Assembly: GCA_033725935.1 (NCBI GenBank) | Contig: MU867066.1 | Span: 620,001 to 684,000, forward strand | Source of the DNA: Cladorrhinum sp. PSN259 | Lineage: Eukaryota; Ascomycota; Sordariomycetes; Sordariales; Podosporaceae | DNA length: 64,000 bases | Direction of reading: 5' to 3' | Part shown: positions 1-11,040 of the stretch, one piece after another | Position numbering within the stretch: the stretch's first letter is position 1 | Layout of the letters: the number at the start of each line of letters is the position of its first letter | The notes under the pieces: model-generated | What the model was told of the DNA's origin: nothing | What the model saw: only the letters and a program-made list of their open reading frames with translations | Database searches by the model: none | Translations under genes and position numbers: made by a program

Positions 1-120
1 ATGAGCGGCCAGAATAGCAACATGCTCCAGCAGGATGTGGAGGATTGGATAGAACAGGGTTCTCTCCTTCCGGATGTCTCTTTGATGTCTAGCTTCGGGT
101 TTCAAGGGCCGTTTGTTTAA
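1..120 (+). CDS. Possible 3' end of a gene entering from the left (partial)
   Basis: Frame 1 is open from the first base to a TAA at 118-120 and encodes 39 residues ending FGFQGPFV. Composition (DVEDWIEQGSLLPDVSLMSS) is protein-like and codon choice is ordinary. It reads like the last exon of a longer protein whose body lies outside the window, although an ATG happens to be the first codon. No family is recognised. It could equally be chance. Confidence 0.35.
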   Translation: MSGQNSNMLQQDVEDWIEQGSLLPDVSLMSSFGFQGPFV

Positions 121-3100
121 GCATTTTGATTGAGGGGAAGAAAAAACGTGAGGCGCGGGATGTGATCTGATGATGAATCTAGCATGTCTGGCACGGTGGT
201 ATTGGACCAGATATTCGGAATAGATTCACGGAGAATAGTCTCAACACTCTCCCTTTGCTCCACTTTAGATATTGCAGAATATCGTCATCCTGGCCCGCGT
301 GACACAGAAAATCTGTTGTCCGGGTCTCAACACTAGAAAAAGCTGAGAGGTGGATCCAAGGTAGCGGTGACCGCATCGTGTGCCGAAGGCGGAGCTTGTT
401 TTTGGCGATAACCTCATGCAATACCAAGCCTCCTCTGCGGACTTGGATGGTCTTTCCCCACGATCTGGTTCTTCCAAGAAACAAGGTTGCGGGGAAGAGG
501 TCCGCAGGTTTGGGCAAGTCTCCTGCCCAGCCAGCGCAAAGCCTGGGAAAGCCAGGAGCCAAGGTGTCAGACCGCATTTCGACTTTCTGGAATAAGGCAG
601 CCGAACTACCAACCCCTGCGTTGGCATGTCATTGATGTTTAATCTTACATCCTTTGGTAATAACAACAGGTACGGGTTATCTGGTACGAATGAAATGTCG
701 TCACACAAAGAGAAGCCGCGGAGATGCTGTAAACGTCAAATGCTTCGTGACACATTCTGTAACCCAAGAATGGCGTTAGCGGCGCGGTTTGTACGTAATT
801 GAAAAGTAGACGCCGCCCCGGGGTCACACGTTTTTTTTACTCTGCTCCGTAAACTTTCACCACGAAAACAACCGACCCAAAGGACCGGCGATGAAAAAAA
901 GAGCTCCCCATCGAACGAAACCACCACGCGAGACACCACAGCAAGGGGACAGCACAACACACACCGCCAGCCAGCCCGCATTGGGTCCATCCATGACAGA
1001 ATGAAACCAGCCAACCCGAGTAGCCGTTGGAGTCTCGTGCTTCCCCAATTGACGAGGGATATTCGCTCGACCCAAGAGTCCGGTAATCCATTTGGCATGG
1101 TCTGGGGGTCGTCCGTCGGATAACACTGAGCCGGGGCGATATCGAAAACAAGAAGTGTTGTTCTATGTGGTGGTTTCTTCGTCAGCCAGACCGACCTGGA
1201 CCACACACATGGGGCACAGCACTGGTGTTCCTCGCTTGGTTTACCGGTTGAGTTAACCGTGACAAACGCAAATGCGATGTCTTGTTTTCCTTGTTGGGCT
1301 GAGAGTCTTTTGAATTCCAGCCTCTTCCTCAAACCCTACCGAGCGCCGACCGCCGGTATTGCCAAGACCCAATTGCTAAGACATTGCTATTGTGAGGTCT
1401 GAATAGGGAAGGTAATCAGGTAAGAGCAACTCTAGCTGCATGGATAAACTGGAGCCGCCTTTCAGTCCTTTGAGATCCAGAGCGCTCGATATCGATTGAG
1501 AGTTTGACGTTATTTTCCAAAGTTTGTTGGACGGAAAATTTTTGATAGAAGAAACCTAGTGTGACGGCAATTGCCGTTATATTTCCTATCTCGGTGCGTC
1601 GGAAAGAAAATAGAGAGCGTTTCGGCCGCAGCGAAGGACAACCGCCCTATCAAAACCGTTTGAAAAGTCTTGAATCATTTTTATCACATCAAAACTTGCC
1701 AGAACCGGAGTTCCAGCTCGGAAACCACAGATCAAAGGGCAAAGGCAAGTGCCGATGTACGGTTTCCTCTTTGGGAGGGCTTTTTATTCGCCTGGAATTG
1801 GACCTAACAAAGCTTTTCTGGAAGCCGTTTCCGTGCTGCAATCGAACATGGCAATCATGGCAATCTGATTTCGGGGAAGCGTTGACTATCGGCCATTACG
1901 CTTCCTGTACCACCAACCCGGACGAGGTACCGTCTTAACAGCACAGCTCTGAGCGGCTCGCCTGTCTGGTAATTGATGGCTTACATGCAACCTTTGGTGC
2001 CTCGTGCCTCTGATGATGCGTTGCGTTATCTCTGACGGGATCCAATTTCCCTATCCACACAACCACACTCCCTTCCCTTGCGCTCAATTATCTAATTCCT
2101 TATCGATCCCGGTCGCGGTCACACACATCGCCGTCTCTCGCCCTGCATGGGCGGCGGCAGTGATTGGCATATCATCAGAACCTGGAGAGATGACGACTTT
2201 TTCGCATTTCCTGGGGGCCCTTCAACCACACCCCTGGAATCATTGACAAACTATCATTCCATGCATTTCATCCGCCAGGGCTGACGGCGGCTACCTGGGG
2301 TCTTTGCTTCGGGAGTCTTTGCTGCCAGGAGTGTACGAGCCGAGAATCGGTCCACTCAGAGGTTCCAAGCTTGTCATCAAAATAGCCTCCGCGATGCTCC
2401 CGATTGGATGGGATGGGATGTCTCTTCACCCATGACCTTTTTTTTTTTTTTTTCTCTTCCTGGATGTTTTCACTGTGGATACATTGTATAGGGTATACTA
2501 TGCATACCCACATACCTAGCACTGCAAATCGAAAGACAAAAAGTCCCCGAGTGGGGAGATAGGGATGGAGTGGGATCCGTAGAACACGACTAGCAAGGTC
2601 CATGGTCGATTTTTTTTATTTTTTTTTATTTGGCGGTGTTGTTCTTGGGCCCTTTGTTGTTAAGCTGCCACACTGCACAAGGAGCTCCCTGTCACTCAAA
2701 CGGCGCGGCTTGTTGTCCTACGATGCCTGCATGCCGTCTTCATCAACTAAGCCCGTCATGTGGCCAGCCCTGGGGTCGGGTAGGTTTCCATCCCTTCCTC
2801 ACTCACCAGTCCTGCCCCGTTTCCGCCGCTACCTTTATTCCCTTCCCCGAGCAGGGAGCTATCTTTTATCGCCAGCGAACCATAAACCAGAGATCGTCCC
2901 TCAGACTTTCTTTTGTACTTTGGCTCTGCCCTGCCCAGGACGCTGCCACACCACACCCCGGCTGCCACCCTTCCCACCCCTCCGCCTTCCGGTTCCAGTG
3001 CCTGTTGATTATCACTTAAATCTTTTATCAGCGCCCCCTGTCAGTGCGCCTCTCGCCTGGGTGCCCCGCAGTCTTGGAAGAACCCCACTAACAGATAACC

Positions 3101-3560
3101 ACGTCCAGAATAATACGCCATCGACTCCGAGGTTGACCTACATTTCCGTGAGACGCCGCACCAGCTATCCGTCAGGGTTCACAAACAAATTGCTCCCGCC
3201 GGAATCGCGATAGGAGAAGTTCCTGCTTGCGCAGCTGGATTTTCACTGAAATCAGAAGCGACTCCTCTCACACCGCTGTTGCAGTTTTTTCGGCGCCCCT
3301 TTGCTACCTACCCATTACCTACCTCAACCTACTCGTCCCTCTTTTTCTCTGATGCCTTTCTCGGCAACAAGATAGAGAGTACCACACTACCACAGGACGG
3401 TATCACAACATCTGCCCTGACCACCCTCCTCGTCTGGCACCTCCGCTGCCGTCACTGACGCCACCAATCTTTCTGTTCCAAGTTATTATAAGGCGGAACC
3501 CTGCATTGGGCTGAATTTATTACAAAAGAAAACTACATCGCCTAGCAGTCTCTGGAAATC
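121..3560. other. Intergenic region upstream of nmr-1; no supported gene
   Basis: Several frames of 60-200 codons occur on both strands, but none has recognisable domains or convincing splice structure, and they overlap each other. The part nearest nmr-1 (about 2600-3560) is pyrimidine rich with CCTACC-type runs, as expected of a fungal promoter and leader. A GATAA cluster is listed separately. I see no RNA gene or transposon. Confidence 0.6.
2866..3098. promoter_or_regulatory. Cluster of four GATAA motifs upstream of nmr-1
   Basis: GATAA or its complement TTATC occurs at 2866-2870, 3009-3013, 3025-3029 and 3094-3098. Four sites in 233 bp is well above the roughly 0.5 expected at random. GATAA is the core bound by fungal GATA factors such as NIT2/AreA, the proteins that NMR restrains, so feedback control is plausible. 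Binding is inferred, not shown. Confidence 0.4.
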
Positions 3561-5123
3561 ATGACGGTTGAACTACACTCGGATCTCGCCATGAGGCCGG
3601 CACCGGCGCCAAGGGATATCAGGATCGTCAACAGCATCAACATCAACCACACTCACAACCAGGAGGAAAGGAGACACAAACACTCGAGGTCATCATATTC
3701 CGATGCTTCACCACTCATGTCGAGGAATAATTCTTTGACATTCCGCCCAGCAAAACGCCCAATGACTTCACCCGATAAGACTATTGCCGTCATAAACGCC
3801 AGCGGCAGGCAGGCCGCTTCTCTCATTCGTGTTGCTACCGCGGTGGGCTATCATGTTCGAGCGCAGCTGAGGAATTTGGAGGGTGTTATGGCCACGGAGG
3901 TTGCGACAAACCCAAATGTGACAGTCCTCCGGGGAGAGCTCTACTTCGCTGAGAACAAGCAGGTTGATGTTACCCGGACCTCTCCTCCCGGCGTCAGCGT
4001 AAATCACGGTCTGATCAGGGAACTCTTTCGGGGAGCGCAGCTCGCTTTCATAAACACCACATTCTACGGTGACGAAGTCAAGATTGGCGAGGCCATCGCC
4101 GACGCTGCCAAGGCCGCTGGCATTCAGCACTACATCTACTCTTCTATGCCCGACCACAAAGCCTACAACCCCGATTGGCCATCACTTCCGCTGTGGTCGT
4201 CCAAGCACAAGGTGGAAGAGTATGTCAAGAAGATCGGACTTCCCGCCACATTTGTTTACACCGGCATCTACAACAATAACTTTACCTCCCTTCCTTATCC
4301 CCTGTTTTGTACCGAACTTCAAGAGGACGGCTCTTTCGTCTGGCAGGCACCATTCCACCCAGACGTCAAAATCCCGTGGCTCGATGCCGATCACGATGTT
4401 GGACCGGCAATGCTTCAGATCTTCAAAGATGGCGTGAGCAAATGGGGCCGCAGGCGCATCGCATTGGCATACGAGATGCTCACCCCCAAGGAAGCTTGTC
4501 AAGCGTTTGCTCGGGGAGTTGGTAGGCCGGTAAGGTACGTCCGCGGCCCAATTGAGGTGACCGTCAAGATCCCCGAGGGTTACAGATGCCAATTGGAGGG
4601 GCTGGAGACCCTTTATGGTCTCGGCAAGGACGACCCGTCGAAGCAGCCTCCTTACTTTGGCGACATAAATCTTGAAAATGATGTTCCGAAAACGGCAATG
4701 GAATTATGGGAAGGGCCTCGTGGTCTGGAGGAGTACGCACGGGAGGTGTTCCCTCTCGAAGAACAGGCAAATGGCTTGACATGGATGCTTGAGGACGATT
4801 ACGGCACCGATACCAACGACACGAACAATAATGAGACGAATGGAACGAACGGTGTTGAGGTGCGATCAAATGGAACCCACGAGAACGGCCATCACTACAC
4901 CAACGGCAATCACCAGCCAAACGGCGACCACCGAAATGGAAATGGGAATTCCCATCCAAGTAATGGTGTGCTCCAGGAGGCCGAAAAGGAGTCTGAGGAG
5001 TCTGAGGAGGAGGAGGAGGAGGAGGAGGAAAAGGAGGAGGAGGAGGAGGACGATGATGATGATGCTGATGAGGGCCTCGTCATGCGTGGGCTAAACCGCG
5101 ACGATGAGCAATGGCTCGCCTAA
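3561..5123 (+). CDS. nmr-1: NmrA/NMR nitrogen metabolite repression regulator
   Basis: This 520-aa intronless frame is the NmrA-family regulator that binds the GATA activator AreA/NIT2 and blocks nitrogen catabolic gene expression when preferred nitrogen is present. Residues 74-86 (TIAVINASGRQAA) are the degenerate Rossmann dinucleotide motif. Further NmrA hallmarks follow: HYIYSSMPDH, FVYTGIYNNNFTSLPYPLF, PWLDADHDVGPA and RIALAYEMLTP. Family members bind NAD(P) but are not active dehydrogenases. A 73-residue basic, Asn/His-rich N-terminal extension precedes the fold. From about residue 410 a tail rich in Asn/Thr/Gly and then Glu/Asp follows, which the shorter Aspergillus NmrA (about 350 aa) lacks. 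The ATG at 3561 is the first in frame. The length is close to Neurospora NMR. Confidence 0.93.
   Translation: MTVELHSDLAMRPAPAPRDIRIVNSININHTHNQEERRHKHSRSSYSDASPLMSRNNSLTFRPAKRPMTSPDKTIAVINASGRQAASLIRVATAVGYHVRAQLRNLEGVMATEVATNPNVTVLRGELYFAENKQVDVTRTSPPGVSVNHGLIRELFRGAQLAFINTTFYGDEVKIGEAIADAAKAAGIQHYIYSSMPDHKAYNPDWPSLPLWSSKHKVEEYVKKIGLPATFVYTGIYNNNFTSLPYPLFCTELQEDGSFVWQAPFHPDVKIPWLDADHDVGPAMLQIFKDGVSKWGRRRIALAYEMLTPKEACQAFARGVGRPVRYVRGPIEVTVKIPEGYRCQLEGLETLYGLGKDDPSKQPPYFGDINLENDVPKTAMELWEGPRGLEEYAREVFPLEEQANGLTWMLEDDYGTDTNDTNNNETNGTNGVEVRSNGTHENGHHYTNGNHQPNGDHRNGNGNSHPSNGVLQEAEKESEESEEEEEEEEEKEEEEEDDDDDADEGLVMRGLNRDDEQWLA
5004..5079 (+). repeat. GAG/GAT trinucleotide repeat inside nmr-1
   Basis: Near-perfect GAG triplets, broken by AAAG, pass into GAT triplets. 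They encode the poly-Glu then poly-Asp run near the NMR C-terminus. Such tracts change length easily by replication slippage while keeping frame. Confidence 0.85.
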
Positions 5124-6217
5124 GCGGCGGCTCATGCCAGACCACGGCTGGTATTATCTGTCTCCTGACTCTCTTTCTGGCCTTCGAAACCGGCTTTCTT
5201 TTTAAAAGGTTCAACAACATTTCTTTGTCATCATCTTAGCCTCATGATTTGAAAAGTTCTCAAAACCGCAACAACACATTGATATCTAACAAAAAGCATG
5301 GGGAAATCGGAGCGCCGGCGAAAAGTTTCGTTTCAAACAAAAAATGGGTGGCATGGAAACTTGGGCATAGCTTGTTTTCTTGGTCGATGGGTGGTTTCGC
5401 ACCTTTCTCTTTTTTATTCAATTGGGTTTTGTGTATTAAGGTTGTGCGTTTGTGAGGGCGAGAGTGCCGGTGTGTCTGGGTGTGTATTTTTATATGGGCG
5501 TTTTCTCCTTCGGCCGGATTTTAGGGGGGTTGTGTCTTCACCGGACGTTTTACAATTATGGGGTCTTTTATTCTCTAAAAGTAACAAAAAGGTGGAAGGA
5601 ATTTGAAAGGAATGGGGTGTTGTGCCTCTTATGGAATTGGGAAGTTCTTTTATTATTACCAAAATATTTTACTCGTCGATGCCTTTTTTTTTTTCCCCCT
5701 CCTTATCTAGCCGGTGTTTTAGGCGTGTGTTTCTTGTATTTCTCACAGCAAGCATATGTATTTCTATTTTTTTATTATTTTTTTTCTTTCTTTCCTCCCG
5801 TACTCAATGCACAAGTCCAACTGGCAGTTTCACATCCTTGATTTTAAACTCGGCTCATAGTTAATGGCTCTCTCTCTTCCTCTCTTTCTCGCACCTGAAT
5901 CACATGCAAACAACACCCGACTTGAATCTCACTGGTACGTAAAAATGAATGGGCGGTCATGAACCAAATCTTATTAGGTATTATAAAACAATAATATCCC
6001 ATATCATCCCACCCCCATCCATCAGTTTTCAGTCATATACACATTTGTAACAAATTAGTATATATGCCTGGGATCGCCTCCCCATCCCATCCCATTCCAT
6101 TCCCTTGAAACCTTTCATTGCTGAAAAATTTCCTCTTTTGGCTCTAAATTTTCCTTCTTTTCCCAAAGTCTATATATAATGCATACTGTACAAAAATGCA
6201 CCCTCCAAGAAAGGTTT
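5124..6217. other. Intergenic region between convergent nmr-1 and ERG2
   Basis: AT-rich sequence with several T runs, consistent with 3' untranslated regions and terminators of the two convergent genes. The small frames present (60-130 codons) are overlapping and low-complexity. No gene is supported. Confidence 0.6.
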
Positions 6218-7024
6218 TTAAATCTTGGCCAAAAGCAGATTACCAACTATCTGCTTTCCGGTCCACCAAGTGGTGAGCCACAAAGTGGGGAAATCGAGGG
6301 TGCTCGAGAGACCGTCGGCGAAGCCGAAGAAGAGCATGGGGGGGATCCAGCCGCGGGCGTACTCGAGTGCGAAGCAGGACTCGGGCATGCTGTACTGCTT
6401 CACCTCCCCGCGGCGGAGGTGGTGGATCGATCCGGGGGTGTAAACCTCGGGCTCGTACTCTCCTGGGACGTAGGCAGTTTGAGTGCCGGTGAGGATGTGG
6501 AAGTAGTCGTCGGCTGTGTGGCGGCCGGTGTGGCCTTCGGTTCCCACTGCCGTGCCGAAGATGATGAGGTATTCGGTTATGCCTAGGAAGGGAATTTGTT
6601 AGTAAAAGGGAAGGGAGGGGTGAATGGAAAAAGGGGTGGTGCGTAAGAAAAACGTACTGGCATGAATGATGTACATGGCTCCCATGGCGCCGCCGGCGTT
6701 GTTGAAGACCCACTGCTCATTCGTGTTGACATACTGAGAAACCTTGACGTCGGCGGCGAGCTCGTCGACGATGTACTTGACAATGGCCTTGGTATCGCCT
6801 GGGTGGGCCGCGATGCCGCGCTTGGAGACGTCGGAGAGCTGCTCGAGGTTGAAGACGTAGAAAGACTCGAGGTTCTGCTCAATGTAGTAGGCGATGGGAG
6901 CGAGGATGGCAACAAGGATGGCGATGAACTTGAAGAGACCGCCGAGACCCTTGCCGCATTTGCAGCCGCCGCCGCAGCAGGAGCCGCTGCTGCTCTTGGA
7001 AGAGGAGCCCTTATTCGGTGCCAT
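6218..7024 (-). CDS. ERG2: Sterol C-8 isomerase (ERG2 / sigma-1 receptor family)
   Basis: Two exons, 7024-6658 and 6582-6218, join across a 75-nt intron (GTACGT donor, CTAG acceptor) to give 243 aa. Joining restores the family string HASITEYLIIFGTAVGTEGH. The enzyme converts fecosterol to episterol in ergosterol synthesis in the ER membrane. Residues about 29-48 (GLFKFIAILVAILAPIAYYI) form one N-terminal membrane segment after a Cys/Gly/Lys-rich head, and the C-terminal half carries WIPPMLFFGFADGLSSTLDF and WLTTWWTGKQ. Length matches fungal ERG2 (220-256 aa). The ATG at 7024 follows a pyrimidine-rich leader. Its promoter region is shared with CSL4, which is transcribed in the opposite direction. 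Confidence 0.95.
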
Positions 7025-7747
7025 TGTGATGGTTGGGGTGGAAGAAGGGGGAGATGGAGAGGGGTGAAGAAAAGGGAGGGGGAAGGGGAAAAGAGAGAAA
7101 TGGGGTTGAGGTGTGGGAATCCCTCTTTTGTAGAGAAACTACACTACTCTCAACAAATACGCGGCGACGCACATCTCGCTCCCCGTCTCCCGGCGCGAGG
7201 GGAGATGCTGGAGCTCAGATTTCGTGTGTTGTCTGCTGCAGGGAAGGCGGTGAAAGCTCGCGACCGGGGGTTAGTTCGAACAACATGTGGATCCGAGGTG
7301 AGCTTGGCAGCCAATTAAGTTGCCCAGAGCTGCCACCAACTGGACCCTTGAATTGGCAGAATCAACTTTACCTCCAGAAACCTTTTAATTTTTTTGGCCC
7401 ATTCAAAGTCGAACCATCCGGATCCTCAAGTTACCGACATCTCTCCCTGGGCTCTTGCTGTGCCAAGTGCCAAGCAATAAATACGCAAGACCTCAAAATC
7501 ATCGGAGACTAGTACAGAAACGGATACTTTTTCCCCATAAGCATTTTGATATTCAAGATTCCTTGATAACCAAACCGAATATTTGTACATCAAATTTAAA
7601 TTTGCGATATTGACGGCAACACCCAACATAGCGGACCGCGGCGGCCTCCCACAATTTTGCTAGATCCATACGATACCTCAATCCCCTTCCAATTAACGAT
7701 ATCCACGTCAATTAGTTTCAGTACCCCGCAACATACACCAACACGCA
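7025..7747. promoter_or_regulatory. Divergent promoter region, ERG2 and CSL4
   Basis: The 723 bp between two divergent start codons. About 7040-7110 is almost pure purine on the + strand, so the ERG2 leader is a CT-rich tract, common in well-expressed fungal genes. No specific operator could be identified. Confidence 0.5.
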
Positions 7748-8478
7748 ATGGCATCAACGCTCCCCACCCTGGCAATCCCAGGCCAACTTTTGGGCAGCAT
7801 TTCAAAATATCAGTCCGGGCCGGGCACGCATATCCACGAATCTAACCTCTATGCTTCCCTACTGGGCACAGTTCGCATCGCCCAGCCAGCCAAGCCAGCC
7901 GGGCCTGCAAAGCGTCTGACGAAGCTATCAGCCCTTCAATCTGCCGCATCCCAGAGAATCCCCGTAGATCAGCTACCCACCATCTCGGTCACGGTAGCTG
8001 CTGGGCCCGGGTCGGAAGACAAGAAGAGGGAAGTGCTCCCAGAGGTTGGGAATGTTGTTCTCTGCCGGGTGATGCGCATCACCCCGCGACAAGCGGTGGT
8101 TGCGATCTTGGTGTGCGGTGATACGGTGCTGGAGGCAGAGTGGCAGGGCTTGATCCGTGTTCAGGATGTTAGGGCGACAGAGAAGGACAGAGTCAAGATT
8201 TACGAGAGTTTTAGGCCGGGGGATATCGTAAGAGCTGAGGTGGTGAGTTGATTCTGACAAGCATTATGGTTGCGGTAGTGATGCTAATAAGGACTTGGGC
8301 TTCTTAGATTTCACTCGGTGATCAGGCAAATTACTACCTTGCAACGTCAAAGAACGAGCTAGGTGTGATACTGGCGACGAGCGAGGCTGGTAATACGATG
8401 CACCCTATTAGCTGGAAGGAGTATCGGGACCCGGAGACTGGGTTGACTGAGTTGAGGAAGGTCGCGAAGCCGTACTGA
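7748..8478 (+). CDS. CSL4: Exosome complex cap subunit CSL4
   Basis: Exons 7748-8242 and 8308-8478 flank a 65-nt intron with GTGAGT donor and a TGCTAATAA branch site, giving 221 aa. CSL4 is an S1/KH-type cap protein of the nuclear and cytoplasmic 3'-5' RNA exosome. The N-terminal exosome domain begins with the typical PGQLLG string (residues about 11-16). An S1 RNA-binding region (VLPEVGNVVLCRVMRITPRQ onward) follows, and it ends with the family pattern LGDQANYYLATSKNELGVI. Human EXOSC1 is 195 aa and yeast Csl4 292 aa, so the length fits. The second exon is essential: without it the S1 domain is truncated. Confidence 0.93.
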
Positions 8479-9575
8479 AGTTACAAAATCAAGGATGAGA
8501 GTTGATGAAGGCGGGCCCGAATTTCAGGCCCAGGAGTGAGATGCTTTCCGACAGTCACAATGCTGACATTGGGGATGGGCACAAGGAGGCAGTACCCTCG
8601 TCTCTTATTTACCTATCACCCAAATATTGATACCCAGGTGGACAGTGGCTGCCGAATTCATCAATATCGATGGATTTATTGATGTTCAAGCCTCACCAAC
8701 TCCGCAACAAGAGGGAGGGAGCAAGATATCAGATCAATATGCTCAAGCTGGCGGCGGTTGTATACTTCCCAAGTCATGGGCTCGGCCATTCAATTATCTT
8801 GGCTTTGTTTAGAGTTTCTCCTGCATGGGAGACGAGCGAACAACAAGCTCAAGTCGGCGAAAGAAGATCAGGATAGTAGATATTGAGGCGAGGACAGCGG
8901 TAGATCATTCCATGCCATGACGGACCACGTCTCCGGTCGCATGAAAGTCGCACTAAATCCCTATTTTAGGGTTCATGGGTTGCGGGACGTGATCTTCCCA
9001 AGGCAACGGACAACCAAGGGGCGGAATAAAACGGTACCTGCAGCTACTTCGTCTTAGTGATACCTCAAACTCGTTTTACGGTATACCGCGGGTACTTGGC
9101 CCTTCCCGTTCCCCATAGGGGCCGCTATGGAAACCCGTTTGGCGGGCCAAACTCAATCCCTAGCAAGTTGCTTATTCCTCGGTATTTCACGCCGATCGTA
9201 CAGAATTGTGGGCGGCGCAAGCAAAGGATCTGACTATGCGTAATGCAATCCGAATCTCTTCGTACTTTGGGCTTTCTGTGCCCTCGAATGTCTCAAAGCG
9301 CAACGTCACCAAACATGGAGGGGCGGATCGCTGGAGCTCAAATCCTTGCTCGCCAAGAAAGCGCAGTGAGCAGCCACCCTTCTTCTTCAATTGCTAGCCG
9401 CTTCCTTTATTGAATTCCATGTTGCATTTCAAAACCAACCAACCTCAAATTAAACAGATTTCTCGTTTTATACAATGACATGAGGTGCCCCTGTTTTCTC
9501 TCTCCGTTCCTTGATTGTTCCGAGTGACAGGTATCTTAACAAGGGTTCTTATTCACCTAACATTGCCCCTCCACC
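8479..9575. other. Intergenic region, CSL4 to Sec2-like gene; no supported gene
   Basis: About 1.1 kb with only short overlapping frames of 61-68 codons. It should contain the CSL4 3' end and the Sec2-like promoter. No repeat, RNA gene or mobile element was seen. Confidence 0.55.
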
Positions 9576-10574
9576 ATGACGCTGGTCACCACAACCATGA
9601 CCGACGGCGCCCAGCCAGGAGGCACCTTGACGACATCAGCTCCTTCACATTCTTGTCCACAATGCGGCTTCGACCTTTCACTCAACTCATCATTCGAAGA
9701 AACGCAGCTCTCCCTCCTAGCCGCTCAGAAACAAATCGCCGATCTCCAAGAACAAGTCAAGCTCCTAAACGAAAAAGCAACCGCAGCTGTCGACCGATGG
9801 GCAGACTACGAAGATGAACTGTCCAGACTTCGCGCTCAGTTATTATCATCCAAATCACAAGAACCGGTGATGAACCCTGCTTCCTCCTCTCCCTCACGAC
9901 CGAAGACTGCTCCAAATCAACAACACCTGGGCACCCCTCCTCCGCCTCCAGCAGGAGCGAACCGTCATCATCATCATCCTACCCCTCCCTCCTCGGTAAT
10001 AGCCACGCCTTCCCCTTCTCGAACTTCTTTTCTGGCTTCGATGGCTACAACCTCGGCTGCTACGCGGATCTCGGCTTTGTTATCCTCACGAAAGTCTACA
10101 CCTAATCTGAAACCCTTACCAACGATACCATCTCAACAAAGTACCGCTACTACTACTACTACTACCTCGCAGCAGCAGCAGCAGCTCAGGGGGGCACCAC
10201 CCTCGCCTATACCGTCTTTGCCGTCCTCGTACTCGCCTTTTTTCTCGCCCCCGCCTTCTATTTCATCTTCAACGTTTCTGTCCACCGAAGACTTACTGTC
10301 GGCCTTGTCTAAAGAACAAGCCAGGAGGTTAGAGGTCGAGTCCCGACTGAGCGAAACGAGCAAAGAAGTGGAAGAGCTGAGCGTCTCTCTGTTTGAACAA
10401 GCGAACGAGATGGTTGCGAGCGAACGGCGGGCGAGAGCTAAGCTGGAGGAAAGAGTCGGGGAGCTTGAAAGGCGGGACGTGGAAAAGAGGAGAAGGTTGG
10501 AGGTTTTGGAGAGGGGGGTCGGCAGGATTGAACGGGTTAGGGGGGTTCTTTTGGATGAGAAAAGTGGGAGGTAG
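9576..10574 (+). CDS. Sec2-domain coiled-coil protein (Rab GEF-like)
   Basis: Intronless 332-aa protein. Residues about 232-325 match the GDP/GTP exchange domain of Sec2/Rabin8: STEDLLSALSKEQARR, then EVEELSVSLFEQANEMV, then a long basic coiled coil. In yeast this coiled coil activates the Rab Sec4 for exocytosis. The N-terminus has a CxxC pair (SCPQCGF, about residue 27) and a second coiled coil (about 40-90). The middle is Ser/Pro/Thr-rich low complexity with poly-Thr and poly-Gln from trinucleotide runs near 10140-10190. It ends soon after the exchange helix, so it lacks the long C-terminal region of yeast Sec2 (759 aa). A second in-frame ATG lies at 9597. GEF activity is inferred from the domain. 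Confidence 0.85.
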   Translation: MTLVTTTMTDGAQPGGTLTTSAPSHSCPQCGFDLSLNSSFEETQLSLLAAQKQIADLQEQVKLLNEKATAAVDRWADYEDELSRLRAQLLSSKSQEPVMNPASSSPSRPKTAPNQQHLGTPPPPPAGANRHHHHPTPPSSVIATPSPSRTSFLASMATTSAATRISALLSSRKSTPNLKPLPTIPSQQSTATTTTTTSQQQQQLRGAPPSPIPSLPSSYSPFFSPPPSISSSTFLSTEDLLSALSKEQARRLEVESRLSETSKEVEELSVSLFEQANEMVASERRARAKLEERVGELERRDVEKRRRLEVLERGVGRIERVRGVLLDEKSGR

Positions 10575-11040
10575 TAGTGCCTAGGCTGGAGCAGAGGATT
10601 TGACGAGAGAATGGATTTGATGGCAGATGGGGATATGGGCTGAAGGGCGTCTAATCGGAGGGATCATACAACGGGGTGCGAGTGGAGTTCTGGCTTGAGT
10701 TCATGGGGAATTGTGAGATTGGGGATAAAAGGATGGGGATGGACATCATAGTTATTTCACTTATAAGGCTAGATGAATGTATCACTCGGGGAGGGTCAAT
10801 GGAGTTTCAGGTTTGAGATTTCTGGGGTATGGTATTGTGTATCTACATTAGCATACAAGCAGGTACTGCGCTAACTTTTGGGGGGTAAGATCGCTGGAAT
10901 AAACCAATGGTTGTTTATATTCCCACAGTTCAAGACAGATCCATGAGATCCGTGCTACTCTCGTCATCGAGATGCAAGTAAGCCAACCTCCTGTTAGCTC
11001 TTCTCGATACGTGAACCCACTGATAGACGAATGCGGCTTT
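10575..11040. other. 3' intergenic region between convergent Sec2-like gene and PUS4
   Basis: 466 bp between two stop codons on opposite strands, so it holds both transcript ends. No gene or structured element was recognised. Confidence 0.55.

Noticed and set aside
736..1332. 198-codon open frame on the minus strand
   Set aside because: No domain, odd Cys/Trp-rich composition, overlaps two other frames of similar length, and no splice or start context support.
2602..3213. 203-codon plus-strand frame upstream of nmr-1
   Set aside because: Starts in a T run (MVDFFYFFLFGG) and is Pro/Ser/Leu-rich from CT-rich promoter DNA. Another frame of 129 codons overlaps it. Best read as leader or promoter.
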